64,000 nt of DNA from Flavobacteriaceae bacterium (GCA_026710085.1 JAPORT010000095.1:1-64000); one strand, 5' to 3'; counted from the stretch's first letter, positions 34,609 to 45,241 are shown. Numbers and translations: made by a program. Notes: generated from the sequence alone by a model not told the origin.

Positions 34609-37600
34609 ATGAGTTTTTCAAACTCGCGATTTCGGGTTGTCATTGCATCAGCTGGTTCCGGCAAAACATCCATTATTGCCAAATCATATTTGACCCAATT
34701 GCTCCGCAGTAAAGATCGATGGCCTTTTAAAAAGCAATTGGCGTTGACCTTTACAAATAAAGCAGTTGATGAAATGAAAACTAGAATATTAGATCATTTA
34801 GCTGAATTTTCTAAAGGACAAAATTTAAGTAGTCATGTTGCTCAATACATCTACCAACAACTTGAAATATCAAGTGATGAATTACAACTAAAGTCAAGCC
34901 ACATGCTCAAAAGTATACTCAAGGACTATGGTGCTTTTCAGGTCATCACATTGGACAAGTTTACCAACCGAATCGTCCAAATGTTTTCAAAAGATTTGAA
35001 ACTTCCCCAAAATTTTAAGATTGAACTAAATCTCAAAAAAATGGTCAACGATATTGTTGAAAGTTTGGTCTGGGAGGTCAATGAAAAGGACGAAAATTTA
35101 GTGACGAAAAAATTCAAAATGTTTTGTCAGGAAATTAGTTCTCGTGGAGAAACCTGGGACCAATTGCAACCTATCAAAAAACTTTGTTATGAGTTGTATA
35201 GTGAAAACAATCTACCCTATGTCGAAAAAATAAAAAAGTTAAGTGAAGATGAGTTGAATACCATTGAAAAGACATTGATCACCAATCGAGATGTTCTTCA
35301 AAAAAAAATGTTTCAATTGGTCGATAAACTTTTAGAAGAGATTCGTTTCATTGACAACAAACTCAATGATGGCCAAAAGGTGTATTTCAAAGAAGCATTT
35401 GATGTTAAAAGAAGGGAATTAATTCAATATAAATCTGCAGACTATTCCAGTTTTCTTTCATTGAGATCAAACAAACATCTGACAGATCAATTCCATTCAT
35501 ATAGATTAGAAATGGAAGAATATGCTAAAAAGTTCACTCTGTACAATAAGATATTAAAAAATTGGGGACCTTTTTCGATGCTTCAATTGTTGTCCGAAAA
35601 AATCAGCGAATTTCAGCAATCTGAAAGTCGTATGTTACTCAGTGAATTGAATCAAAAAGTCGGATATGTCGTCAAAAACTCGCCGACACCATTTATTTAT
35701 GAACGTTTTGGAGAAAAATACAAGCATTATTTTTTAGATGAATTTCAAGATACGTCCATGTTGCAATGGAACAATCTCATTCCATTAATTGATAATGTAC
35801 TGGAACCAATGGATCAGCATGAAACGGATCCATCCGATCACTTGAACCCTCCTGGAAGTTTGATTCTTGTGGGAGATCCAAAGCAGGCCATTTATCGGTG
35901 GAGAGGAGGAAAAAGTGAGCAATTATTGGATTTAGAAACTAAAGCAATCAAACCCTTTCAAATTGAACAAAGGGTGGAAACTTTAGACACCAATTACAGA
36001 AGTGGCGCCAATATTATCCAATTCAATAATGCATTGTATGAATTTGCTTCGAAACTATTTCGTGATGAGCAGTTTACATCGGTATTTACCCATGTTCAAC
36101 AAAGAGTTGGTGGTAAGACAGGAGGATATATTCGAGTTGAAATGTTGGACCCAAAGCGTAACATAGCCTTCCCTAAAGAGGATAAAGACTTTAACATAAA
36201 AAACCTTGAAAAGCAAGTTGAAACAGAGGCTGAGCTATTCCAAAACTATAACCTCGAAGAAAAATTAGAATTTTTATCAAAAAAAGAAAGGCATCTGCTA
36301 TTGCAGAATGAAAAGGGGGATGATATCATCGCACTGAAAGTACTTAAAGCCATCATGGAGTCTAAAATCAAAGGGTACTCGTATTCTGAAATAGCCATAT
36401 TGGTTCGTACAAATAAACAAAGCACGATCATCGCACAAGAGCTCTTTCATCATCAAATCCCATTTATTTCTGAAGGTTCGTTAAAACTTGAAAATTCTCC
36501 TGAGGTTCTTCTCATTATTGATTTATTAGAATTATGTGTATCCCCTAATGATAAGGCCATTTTAAAACGGATAGCCCAAAAACTGTGGTATCATCATGAA
36601 GAATTAAAATCTAAAATTGACTATCATGACTTTGTGAGCCAACTGATTGCCCCACAAGACTCTCCAAAATCCAAAAACCAAAAAAAATCAGTTTCAACTT
36701 TTCAATTTTTTCATCGATTGAAATTATACTATAAGCATTCATTTTCTTGGTTTGTATTTAAAAATCTAAGTTTATACGAATCCGTTGAATATGCTATATG
36801 GAAAATCGACTTTCTTGATTATAGAAAGCTAGCGTTAACCTATTTCCAAGAAGATGTATACGAATTTGCTTCTGAAAAGTCGGTAACTGTTTATGAGTAT
36901 TTAGATTATTGGCATTTCAATAAATCAGAATTATCTTTTGAAAGTCCAACGGAATTAGATGCAATACAGGTTTTAACCATTCACAAAGCAAAAGGATTAG
37001 AATTTCCAGTTGTGATACTTCCATATGCTACTAGGAAGTTTAAACTATTAAGTGGAATATCTGATTGGGCTCCCATAGAAGATCAAGGAATAGAAATTCC
37101 ATTAAAAAAAGTATGGATTCCAATTTCTTCTGACTTAGAAAAATTTACATCCGAGAATCAAGTAGAACCCAATAAATCATTGAGTAGATTTTATAAAAAA
37201 TTAAAATCTGATGTGTTGAATGAGGAAATGAATAATTTTTATGTCGCCACAACGAGAGCCTCTGAATCATTATTCATATTCAGTGAATTTCCTGCCAAAA
37301 AAACATCACAACAATCCCTTGAAAAGTTATTTGACCACTTTTTCAAATTAAATGAATTTGCAAAGTCTGCTTTCGAATCAGTGGGAATATACCAACACGC
37401 ATCAATCTTTGAAATAGGTGATTTTGAAAAAAGCAGTTCTGATAAATATGAAAAACAAAAGCCTTTATCAAAACAAATGGATGAAGAAGAGGATTTCATG
37501 GAATTGGATATATCAACTTCACTCAGATGGATTAATAAAATAACCAAACAAACAGATATCCAATCCAAGTTATCGATTCAAACTGGAAATGAAATTCACA

Positions 37601-38049
37601 GCATCATGGAGCATATTAAGGTCCCTTCTGATATTGATTATGCCATGCAAATCAATAGTGAACTTTACTGGGATAATCCAAAATTGGAACAACAAATAAG
37701 ACAGATCATAGAAAAAATAGTCAACCATCAAGAGTTATCTCTGTATTTTAATCAAGATTCTTCGAAAGTGATTTGTGAAACAGGGATCATCATGTCAGAG
37801 AAGAACATGCAAAGGGACCAACTCAGTCGCATCAAACCAGATCGGATTGTGCTTTTTGAAGATAGAACGGTTTTGATTGACTATAAAATGACTTATAAAA
37901 TGAAAAATGATCCAGTCAATAAAGAATATTTCGAGCAGCTCAATGGATACGGCGATGTGTTAAAACAGTTATACCAAAAGCCAGTTGAAAAATATTTGGT
38001 CTATATCGAGTGGATAAAAAGCAACGTGAAAGTAATCGAAGTGGACTGA
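34609..38049 (+). CDS. addA: AddA-like UvrD-type helicase with C-terminal RecB-type nuclease domain
   Basis: Helicase-nuclease subunit that processes double-strand breaks for recombination. An 1146-residue protein: Walker A ASAGSGKTS (K19), motif Ia TFTNKAVDEMKTR, Walker B FLDEFQDTSMLQW (about 380), GDPKQAIYRWRGG, LDTNYRSG, TIHKAKGLEFPVVILP and VATTRASE. The C-terminus carries a PD-(D/E)XK nuclease: GNEIHSIMEHI, then KPDRIVLF and VLIDYKM. Overlap of its stop with the start of the AddB-like gene (TGATG at 38047-38051) indicates coupling. No RecBCD-type genes are in the window. Confidence 0.9.
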   Translation: MSFSNSRFRVVIASAGSGKTSIIAKSYLTQLLRSKDRWPFKKQLALTFTNKAVDEMKTRILDHLAEFSKGQNLSSHVAQYIYQQLEISSDELQLKSSHMLKSILKDYGAFQVITLDKFTNRIVQMFSKDLKLPQNFKIELNLKKMVNDIVESLVWEVNEKDENLVTKKFKMFCQEISSRGETWDQLQPIKKLCYELYSENNLPYVEKIKKLSEDELNTIEKTLITNRDVLQKKMFQLVDKLLEEIRFIDNKLNDGQKVYFKEAFDVKRRELIQYKSADYSSFLSLRSNKHLTDQFHSYRLEMEEYAKKFTLYNKILKNWGPFSMLQLLSEKISEFQQSESRMLLSELNQKVGYVVKNSPTPFIYERFGEKYKHYFLDEFQDTSMLQWNNLIPLIDNVLEPMDQHETDPSDHLNPPGSLILVGDPKQAIYRWRGGKSEQLLDLETKAIKPFQIEQRVETLDTNYRSGANIIQFNNALYEFASKLFRDEQFTSVFTHVQQRVGGKTGGYIRVEMLDPKRNIAFPKEDKDFNIKNLEKQVETEAELFQNYNLEEKLEFLSKKERHLLLQNEKGDDIIALKVLKAIMESKIKGYSYSEIAILVRTNKQSTIIAQELFHHQIPFISEGSLKLENSPEVLLIIDLLELCVSPNDKAILKRIAQKLWYHHEELKSKIDYHDFVSQLIAPQDSPKSKNQKKSVSTFQFFHRLKLYYKHSFSWFVFKNLSLYESVEYAIWKIDFLDYRKLALTYFQEDVYEFASEKSVTVYEYLDYWHFNKSELSFESPTELDAIQVLTIHKAKGLEFPVVILPYATRKFKLLSGISDWAPIEDQGIEIPLKKVWIPISSDLEKFTSENQVEPNKSLSRFYKKLKSDVLNEEMNNFYVATTRASESLFIFSEFPAKKTSQQSLEKLFDHFFKLNEFAKSAFESVGIYQHASIFEIGDFEKSSSDKYEKQKPLSKQMDEEEDFMELDISTSLRWINKITKQTDIQSKLSIQTGNEIHSIMEHIKVPSDIDYAMQINSELYWDNPKLEQQIRQIIEKIVNHQELSLYFNQDSSKVICETGIIMSEKNMQRDQLSRIKPDRIVLFEDRTVLIDYKMTYKMKNDPVNKEYFEQLNGYGDVLKQLYQKPVEKYLVYIEWIKSNVKVIEVD

Positions 38050-40904
38050 TGGAAACATTTTTAAAAAGAGTCGTCCAAGGGATTATTCGATCCAAAATAC
38101 CGTTAAATCAATCGATCATTATTCTTCCAAACTATAATGCTGTTCATCACTTCAAACAAGCATTAGCAAGTCACCTCGATGAACATGTATTGGATAATAA
38201 CATCATGAGTTTTGAGCGTTTTCTTTTTGACCGGTTGAAATATCAACGAATTGATTCGATTGAATTGCTCTATCGTTTTTATTCTGTTTATAAGAGATTA
38301 GCCAAAGAGACTCCATCAGATAAATTTTACAATTATTTGAATTGGGGGGATGCCATCCTGCGCGAGTTTGAAGAAATCGATGCCAATAATCAATCTGTTC
38401 GAAAGATATTCACACATTTACATCAAATCAAGGAAATTAAGGAACTCTTTGAAAACTCAAACAATCCAAAACATAAAAAAACCATTAGAGATTATAAAGG
38501 ATTTAATGAACTGATCGTCGAAACTTACCAAGAGTTAGTTGATGAATTAAGGGAGGAAAAATTGGCGTATTATGGCATGGCTGTCAAGGAATTTTCTTTA
38601 AAAGTAGAGGAATATATTAAAAAGATAGCATCGCATCATTACTTCATTGGATTTATTGCACTAAGGAAGGCGGAAGAAAACATACTCAAAAAATTATTGG
38701 ATAGTGGTTTGGCCACCGTGTATTGGGATATCGATAAAGCATTTTTTCACGATGACGATCATCCAGCAGCTTATTTTCTAAGAAAATACATCAATCAATG
38801 GGATTATTTTAAAAAAAATGGAATCCCAACGTTAGGTGATTTTTTTAATGAGAAAAAAGAAATCAATGTCATCGCACTTCCCAAAATAATTACTCAAACC
38901 AAGTGCGCCGCCAAAATCATCAAAGACCATCATCAAGTCGTTTCATCAACTGCTTTGATATTGGGAGACGAATCGTTTTTAATTCCAACACTTTCAGGAA
39001 TTTCTACATTGAATATTCCGTGGAATGCCAATATGGGATATGCATTAAATGAAACTGAAGTCTATACCTTTTTCTCTTATTTGATAGCGATGCATGAAAA
39101 TCTTGATGATCATGGATATGATTTTGAAATGGTCTTGAGACTAAGCAAAACTTGCTACTTAGAAGAACTATTGCAATCTTATCATTTCAAAATCATCAAT
39201 TCAATTTATGAATTAAAAAGAGAGTACAAGCGCGTTTTAAGTTTTGATAAACTAAAGGAGTTAAACAGAAATGCAACATACAGTGAATCCAAATCATTAT
39301 TTGATTTGTTTTTTAAGCCATTAAAAACCCAAAGTTCGGAATCCCAAATCAAATCACTCATCGAAGTTTGTGATTTTTATTTGAAAGAAAAGCTGCCTCA
39401 ATCCTCTAATGCGTATCGAGCCTTTGGGGCCAAAAGAGACCCCAAAATATACTATTTCCAGTCGTTCAAAAGACTATTTAGAAAAATTTTGAGATATGAG
39501 TCGAAATATCAAAGCATCGAATCGTTATCCGATTTAAAATATTTGATCAGTCAATTAGCAGCAACTGAAAAAATTGAATTTGCAGATCAGCCAAATGCTA
39601 AAGTACAAATCATGGGGTTGCTTGATTCGAGGCTATTAGACTTTGATCAAGTGATTATCACAAATTTAAACGAGGGCGTCCTACCCAAGGGGATTAAATC
39701 AGGTCATTGGATCCCAGATGAAATCAGAAGACAATACGGTTTGACGACGTATATTGAACAAGATTATTTCGTTACCTACCATTTTTTTCGAGTCATACAG
39801 AGGGCATCGAAAATTTACTTGCTTTATAACCAAGATGCATCAGGATTTAGTTCTGGCGAAAAGAGTCGATTGATTCGGTACTTAGAATATTTTACATCGG
39901 AACATCATAAACCCATAAAGTATCCGAAAATCCAACTGAATACGTCTCAAATACCAGTCAATCGATCGGTAAAGAAAAATAAGCAAATCATGACCCAACT
40001 GGAAAACATGATGTTTGGTGAAGGGATTTCTGCCACAGCAGTATTACTATACTTAAAGAATCCTGTAGCGTTTTACGAGCGATATGTTCTTGGTCTTTAT
40101 GAACCAGAATCGATAGAATTTACGATTGATCCTTTGAAGCGAGGAAATGTGATTCATAAAGTTTTGGAGGACTTATTCAAACCTTATGAAGGAAAATTCA
40201 TGAAAGAGCAAGATTATGATTTGATGATGAAGAACCTAGACAAACGGGTATTAACTACCTATCGAGATATTTTCGGAGGAGATAAAATCACAAAAGGGAT
40301 CAATTATATGTTTTTAGAAATCACAACTCAGCATATAAAAAATTACCTTAAAAGTGAAAGAAAGGGGCTTAAAAAGGGGCAAAGAATTAAAATAATAACA
40401 ACTGAAAAAAAACTCGCCAACATTTCCATTGATGTTCATAGCAGTGGAAGGGAAATAAAAATTCAGGGAATCATGGACCGCATTGATCTCATAATCACAG
40501 AACAAGGGGGCTATCTTCGAATTATTGATTATAAACTAAACAAGGAATCACCACCCAAGCTAAAAGCCGTCAGTGATTTATTTAATAGAGAAAGCAACTT
40601 TGGAGAAAAACGCCAACTTCAGTTACTATTTTATGCTTTATTATGTCACTATTCTCAAGGTCATAAGTTTCATGAGTATTTTACTGATGACAGAGTTCTT
40701 TGTGGTAACATATCCATGAAAAAATCTTATCCTGTGTTTGTCCCCCTAGTTTTTCCTTCACGTAAAAAAGGAGATCCTCCGCTCACTTGGGATCGTCGTT
40801 ATCTCGAAGAGTATCATTCCTGTTTAAGAGATTTACTTCGAGAGATTTTAAATCCAAATATTGACTTTGAATATCGAGAACAAGAGATATACCAACCGAA
40901 TTAA
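38049..40904 (+). CDS. addB: AddB-like nuclease subunit
   Basis: A 951-residue partner of the preceding helicase. The ATG at 38049 shares a base with the AddA-like stop; a GTG at 38010 in the same frame is less likely. The N-terminal two thirds look like an inactivated helicase (PNYNAVHHFKQAL, VLILGDESFLIP-type segments). The C-terminus has a PD-(D/E)XK nuclease with KRGNVIHKVLEDL, MDRIDLI and LRIIDYKLNK. I do not see the four-Cys iron-sulfur arrangement of Bacillus AddB. With its partner it would resect DNA ends, loading RecA. Confidence 0.85.
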   Translation: METFLKRVVQGIIRSKIPLNQSIIILPNYNAVHHFKQALASHLDEHVLDNNIMSFERFLFDRLKYQRIDSIELLYRFYSVYKRLAKETPSDKFYNYLNWGDAILREFEEIDANNQSVRKIFTHLHQIKEIKELFENSNNPKHKKTIRDYKGFNELIVETYQELVDELREEKLAYYGMAVKEFSLKVEEYIKKIASHHYFIGFIALRKAEENILKKLLDSGLATVYWDIDKAFFHDDDHPAAYFLRKYINQWDYFKKNGIPTLGDFFNEKKEINVIALPKIITQTKCAAKIIKDHHQVVSSTALILGDESFLIPTLSGISTLNIPWNANMGYALNETEVYTFFSYLIAMHENLDDHGYDFEMVLRLSKTCYLEELLQSYHFKIINSIYELKREYKRVLSFDKLKELNRNATYSESKSLFDLFFKPLKTQSSESQIKSLIEVCDFYLKEKLPQSSNAYRAFGAKRDPKIYYFQSFKRLFRKILRYESKYQSIESLSDLKYLISQLAATEKIEFADQPNAKVQIMGLLDSRLLDFDQVIITNLNEGVLPKGIKSGHWIPDEIRRQYGLTTYIEQDYFVTYHFFRVIQRASKIYLLYNQDASGFSSGEKSRLIRYLEYFTSEHHKPIKYPKIQLNTSQIPVNRSVKKNKQIMTQLENMMFGEGISATAVLLYLKNPVAFYERYVLGLYEPESIEFTIDPLKRGNVIHKVLEDLFKPYEGKFMKEQDYDLMMKNLDKRVLTTYRDIFGGDKITKGINYMFLEITTQHIKNYLKSERKGLKKGQRIKIITTEKKLANISIDVHSSGREIKIQGIMDRIDLIITEQGGYLRIIDYKLNKESPPKLKAVSDLFNRESNFGEKRQLQLLFYALLCHYSQGHKFHEYFTDDRVLCGNISMKKSYPVFVPLVFPSRKKGDPPLTWDRRYLEEYHSCLRDLLREILNPNIDFEYREQEIYQPN

Positions 40905-41116
40905 TCGAATAGGAATCATCAAAATCGCCAGTATAATGATTGACGGAGTATTATTGGATAAAACTCGTGATACTTCAATCACAAACATTCATGATTTTGG
41001 TTGAAAATTCAGCTCTTTTAGCTCTCGAAAAAACGACCGAAAAAAATTTTCAGATGGAGTGTAACATTTATCTTTTAGAATCGTATTATAGGTGAGTAAC
41101 CATTAAAATAAAAACT

Positions 41117-41245
41117 ATGAAAGCTCAAACGCATACAAGATTTTTCACACATTCTTTGGTAACTCCGTCTTATAACAGAAGACCAAACCGAAGAAACAGT
41201 CGATTCAACAGAAAGTTAACTCGATTAAATACATCGATTCTATAA
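41117..41245 (+). CDS. Small Arg-rich hypothetical protein (42 residues)
   Basis: An ATG at 41117 after an A-rich stretch opens 42 codons ending in TAA. The peptide starts MKAQTHTRFFTHSLVT and contains NRRPNRRNSRFNRKLTR, so it is strongly basic with no acidic residue. It could be a nucleic-acid-binding peptide, a leader peptide or chance coding within a small RNA. The terminator at 41377-41405 supports a discrete transcript. No family recognised. Confidence 0.4.
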   Translation: MKAQTHTRFFTHSLVTPSYNRRPNRRNSRFNRKLTRLNTSIL

Positions 41246-41376
41246 TTTTCGGATAAATCCATTAATTGTGGAACTTTCTGATTGAAGTTTTTTGGCACTC
41301 GTTGTGGTGTCAAAAGCCTTACAACAAAGTAAGGGGAATGTAATGGATTCAATAGAATTCATCAAAAAGATACAAG

Positions 41377-41405
41377 AAAAGTCTAGAAATATATTCTAGA
41401 CTTTT
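41377..41405 (+). terminator. Strong Rho-independent terminator
   Basis: AAAAGTCTAGAA (41377-41388) pairs perfectly with TTCTAGACTTTT (41394-41405) around ATATA, and the T run continues to 41408. It ends the small transcript unit that contains the basic ORF. The A stretch on the other side could let it work for the minus strand too. Confidence 0.75.
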
Positions 41406-41698
41406 TTTATTGTTTCAATATGGAGGGGGCGACGGCATCAACCAAGTTAGAAAATTGATGACTCAATCGATTTCACCGTTGATCATTAATCATGCACAAA
41501 TTTTCCGATGCACTATAAATCATGTTCAAGATGTATTTGGATGGTTGTATCAAATAGATTTCTCCTGAGAACAGGGGAGTTATTTGGAGTGGGATCAAGT
41601 CACCTATTAGGTTTTTGCTTTTCAACGGTCCTTTTTGGTGCAATCTTTCAAAAAGATTGTTTGATGTTTTATGAACTGTCAGTGTAAAAAATGCAGTT

Positions 41699-42289
41699 TC
41701 AATCGATCTGTAATGTATCATGAATGAGCATTGGATTGAGACTATCGAGACTTTTGGAATCCAACTCACGAAACAGTAATGAATCTTTAGTCTTTCTCAT
41801 GGCTTCGATATGAGTTGATTCAATTCGAGCAATAAGAGCATTATAGGCATTAAAAAATTGTGCCAAAGCAATATCTAAAGAATCGGCATCATAAGATCTT
41901 GTGTAAAAAACGGCTTTTTGAGCAAAAGCTCTCGTTAGAGCAAGCCGACTTCGTATGGACTGGGTTTCAAAACTTTCCGGAAAGGTTTCATCTTCCATAG
42001 ACTCAAGATCTTCATCGATTTCAATCAAATAAGTATCGGCAGCCTTGCTATCCAATCCAATTAAATCGAGTACCGATTCTTCTACATCCATAAGATCATC
42101 CCACTGATCGTCTAGTTGAGCTTCTTCATAGATTTCATCAGAAAGTTTTGGGACTTCAAAATCAATGAAATCATTCTGTGGCGAAACGGAATCTATCATT
42201 TGAGGATTAGAGTTACTTTCTAAAGAATTCTTTCTTTCATGACATCCTATTAATAAAATCGAAAAAAAGAAAAAAATACTTGAATTCAT
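41699..42289 (-). CDS. Acidic lipoprotein of unknown function
   Basis: A 196-residue protein with a short signal peptide and lipobox (FFFSILLIGC, Cys at 16). The mature part is strongly acidic (QLDDQWDDLMDVEESVLDL region) with a helical C-terminal half rich in Ala and Arg. No family recognised. Expected anchoring in the inner or outer membrane. It stands alone and is divergent from the ThuA-like gene. Confidence 0.6.
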   Translation of the reverse strand: MNSSIFFFFSILLIGCHERKNSLESNSNPQMIDSVSPQNDFIDFEVPKLSDEIYEEAQLDDQWDDLMDVEESVLDLIGLDSKAADTYLIEIDEDLESMEDETFPESFETQSIRSRLALTRAFAQKAVFYTRSYDADSLDIALAQFFNAYNALIARIESTHIEAMRKTKDSLLFRELDSKSLDSLNPMLIHDTLQID

Positions 42290-42445
42290 TAGTACGAATA
42301 TAAAAAAGGAAACGAGTTCTTTGATGAATTTGATATATTGCTTACAACAAACCTAATGACCTTCAAATTTTAGTTACTTTTCTGAACTTATACGATGTTA
42401 AATCAGATGCGTTTTCAAGCCAATGACGGGTGTATTCACTACAGA

Positions 42446-43228
42446 ATGCGGCGAATCATGAGGACAATCATAAGTGCTTTTCTAATGCTTTTTTGTATTG
42501 ATACCTATGGTCAAACCGTAATGTCAACTTTGGAAGGTAAAAAAGTGCTCTTAGTTTATGGTGGATGGGAGGGGCATCAGCCAAAAATAAAATCTGAAGT
42601 GATATCTCAATGGCTCATCAAGCAAAAAGCAGAAGTCATCGTTTCAAATTCAACTGAAATATACGCTGATTCTGACATTATGGATCGCATTGATTTGATC
42701 ATTCAAATCATCACGATGAGTGATATTAGAGAAAAGGAAATCAAGGGATTACTTGATACCATTAAATCAGGGACTGGGTTTGCTGGTTGTCATGGAGGTA
42801 TTGGAGATTCTTTTCGAAACAATACACAATACCAATACATGGTTGGTGGACAATTTGTAAGTCACCCAGGGGGACAGCTTCATTACAAAGTGCATGTTAT
42901 CGATGGACATCATCCCATCACGAAAGATATAGAGGATTTTTCGGTACATACCGAACAGTACTACATGCATGTCGATCCCAATAATACCGTATTAGCCACA
43001 ACGGTATTCCAATCTGAAGCTCATCAATGGATTCAAGGAGCGGTGATGCCCGTTGTTTGGATCAAACATTTTGGGAAAGGACGTGTGTTTTATAGCTCAT
43101 TAGGGCATGCCTTAAAAGATATGACTCACCCTGAATCTTGGACGATATTAATAAACGGCATACAATGGGCGGCTCAAAGTAAATTTGTGGAACATCATAA
43201 TCTACTCAACCCTATTTACGAATATTGA
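42446..43228 (+). CDS. Secreted ThuA-like protein
   Basis: A 260-residue ThuA/trehalose-utilisation family protein with a class I glutamine-amidotransferase-like fold. Visible: KKVLLVYGGWEGHQP, GTGFAGCHGGIGDSF, GGQFVSHPGGQ, HTEQYYMHVDP, MPVVWIKHFGKGRVFYSSLGH. I choose ATG 42446 because it gives a signal peptide (MRTIISAFLMLFCIDTYGQ after MRRI); the frame is open to 42395. Related Bacteroidota proteins occur in carbohydrate loci, but the reaction is not known for most members. Confidence 0.8.
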   Translation: MRRIMRTIISAFLMLFCIDTYGQTVMSTLEGKKVLLVYGGWEGHQPKIKSEVISQWLIKQKAEVIVSNSTEIYADSDIMDRIDLIIQIITMSDIREKEIKGLLDTIKSGTGFAGCHGGIGDSFRNNTQYQYMVGGQFVSHPGGQLHYKVHVIDGHHPITKDIEDFSVHTEQYYMHVDPNNTVLATTVFQSEAHQWIQGAVMPVVWIKHFGKGRVFYSSLGHALKDMTHPESWTILINGIQWAAQSKFVEHHNLLNPIYEY

Positions 43229-43352
43229 ACTTTAGGGATTGAATGTTGGATGAAATTCAAATGTTTTGACTGAAAATAGAATGACATTGAGGTTGGATAA
43301 AACAAGTAGATAATATCGTTATTGATCGGGTTATAGGTTTTATAGTTTTTAA

Positions 43353-44819
43353 ATGAGTAAACGAGTATTTGTTATTGGAGCAGGATTTTCTTCTTTATCT
43401 GCTGCATGTTATTTGGCTAAAAGTGGATTTTCTGTCACGGTCATCGAAAGACACGACATACCAGGTGGCCGCGCTAGAATTTTAAAAAAAAATGGGTTTC
43501 AATTTGATATGGGCCCTTCTTGGTATTGGATGCCCGATGTATTCGATTCCTTTTTTCAAGATTTTGGAAAATCCACGAGTGATTCTCTCGAATTACTTCG
43601 TTTAGATCCCGCATATGAAGTGTTCTTCACAAAAAGAGGTCATCTAGTCATTGAAAACAGTCTCGAAAAAATTCTTGATTCTTTTGAAAAATACGAACCA
43701 GGGTGTCGGTTAGCTGTCGAAAGGTATATGAAATCGGCAAAAAAGAATTACCAAATTGCGATGAATCAAATGGTGTATCGACCAAATTTGAACCCATTAG
43801 ATCTCATCTCATTTGAAACGGTCATGAATGCGAAACACTTCATTCAGAGCATAAAAAAAATAGTTTACAGAACGGTTAAAACCCCCGACTTAAGACTGGT
43901 TCTTCAATTTCCATCACTGTTTCTTGGGGCAAAACCATCGCAAACCCCGTCTTTTTTTAACTTCATGAACCATGCGGATTTTGAATTAGGAACTTGGTAT
44001 CCAAAAGGGGGGATGTCAAGTGTAGTCCAAGCAATGGTAAGACTGGCAAAATCATTGGGAGTAAAATTCAAGCACAATACAACAGTTCAAAAAATAGTAG
44101 CCAATAATCAAAAAGCAATTTCTGGAATTATAATGAACGATGAATTTTATCAAGCAGATATTGTTGTATCGGGTGCTGATTACCAACATACAGAATCGCT
44201 ATTAGAAAAAAAATATAGAAGGTATTCACCGAAGTACTGGGATAAAAGAGTTTTTGCTCCCTCAGCTCTATTATTTTATTTGGGGTTTGACAAGAAAATA
44301 AAAGAAGCCAAACATCACTCTTTATTCTTTGATGTGGGTTTTGAAACCCATTTGGATTCGATTTACGGAAAGCCAAAATGGCCAAGCAGACCATTATTTT
44401 ATGCAAACTTTCCCAGTGTATCCGATTCTACGGTAGCTCCAAAAGGAAAAGAATCTTGTGTCTTATTAGTCCCTATTGCTTCTGGATTAGAATCTAACAA
44501 TCGTCAGCATGAAAGAATCTTCAAACAAATCCTGTCTCGAATGGAAAAACGATTGAACGTGCCATTAAAGGAGCATATTATTCTAAAAGAAATCTACAGT
44601 GTCGATGATTTTAAAAACGACTATAGTTCTACAAAAGGAAACGCCTATGGTTTGGCAACCACGCTGAACCAAATTGGTTTTATGCGCCCCAAGTTTAGAT
44701 CAAAAAAACTCAAAAATCTCTATTTCACAGGCCAGTTAACGATTCCAGGACCTGGCGTTCCCCCTGCTCTCATTTCAGGTAAAATTGTAGGCAAGTACAT
44801 TGCGAATCGACATCTTTGA
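43353..44819 (+). CDS. crtI: CrtI-type phytoene desaturase
   Basis: A 488-residue FAD-dependent carotenoid oxidoreductase. N-terminal dinucleotide loop VIGAGFSSLSAACYL, then IERHDIPGGRARIL and FDMGPSWYWMPDVF; C-terminal LYFTGQLTIPGPGVPPALISGK matches the CrtI signature. It desaturates phytoene or a related C30/C40 carotene, so pigments are expected. No crtB or other carotenoid gene is within the window. Which desaturase subtype it is cannot be settled by eye. Confidence 0.88.
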   Translation: MSKRVFVIGAGFSSLSAACYLAKSGFSVTVIERHDIPGGRARILKKNGFQFDMGPSWYWMPDVFDSFFQDFGKSTSDSLELLRLDPAYEVFFTKRGHLVIENSLEKILDSFEKYEPGCRLAVERYMKSAKKNYQIAMNQMVYRPNLNPLDLISFETVMNAKHFIQSIKKIVYRTVKTPDLRLVLQFPSLFLGAKPSQTPSFFNFMNHADFELGTWYPKGGMSSVVQAMVRLAKSLGVKFKHNTTVQKIVANNQKAISGIIMNDEFYQADIVVSGADYQHTESLLEKKYRRYSPKYWDKRVFAPSALLFYLGFDKKIKEAKHHSLFFDVGFETHLDSIYGKPKWPSRPLFYANFPSVSDSTVAPKGKESCVLLVPIASGLESNNRQHERIFKQILSRMEKRLNVPLKEHIILKEIYSVDDFKNDYSSTKGNAYGLATTLNQIGFMRPKFRSKKLKNLYFTGQLTIPGPGVPPALISGKIVGKYIANRHL

Positions 44820-45125
44820 AGGGAAACTCGTGGACCTGTTGATGTCTGTTATGACGAGCATGGAATACAGTAAGTTGTGGGATATTGGAAGATATGAAAA
44901 TATTGAACATCAAAAACTGAAACCAAAAAACCGCTTAAAATTATAATAAAGTTTGATCCAATCAAATCAATGATATAAGAATCGATTGAAGACAAGAAAG
45001 AATTTCAAAAGCAACACATCAAAAAAAATGGGATTCACAAAAACCTATTTTTCAATTCTTGCAGATGCGTCTGAATACAAAATCAGTAGATGCCCTATCT
45101 TCTACTCAAAATCATTTTGAAGAAG
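44820..45125. other. 306-bp gap between crtI and tRNA-Asn
   Basis: I see no coding or RNA feature except CAAAATCATTTTG near 45107-45119, a small palindrome downstream of the tRNA on its strand that could help termination. Confidence 0.4.
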
Positions 45126-45199
45126 CTCCCCCTCTTGGACTCGAACCAAGGACCCTCTGATTAACAGTCAGATGCTCTAACCAACTGAGCTAAGGAGGA
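45126..45199 (-). tRNA. tRNA-Asn (anticodon GTT)
   Basis: The minus strand folds as a cloverleaf of 74 nt: acceptor TCCTCCT with AGGGGGA (one T-G pair), D arm AGCTCAGTTGGTTAGAGC, anticodon loop CTGTTAA within a CTGA/TCAG-type stem, and T arm with TTCGAGT. The anticodon GTT reads Asn codons AAC and AAT. The CCA end is not encoded. It lies 42 bp downstream of rseP on the same strand. Confidence 0.96.
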
Positions 45200-45241
45200 A
45201 AGTTATTATGGCAAATTTATAAATTCAAGGGTTACCCCATA

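Larger units (their letters stand above)
40905..41698. other. 794-bp stretch with a short independent transcript unit
   Basis: Between addB and a lipoprotein gene. It holds a 42-codon basic ORF (41117-41245) and a strong terminator (41377-41405), both on the plus strand; a TATCTTTT sequence upstream, near 41070, is one base from the -7 consensus. In between, TTGGCAC and GTGTCAA near 41287-41310 can pair. I see nothing else. Confidence 0.5.
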
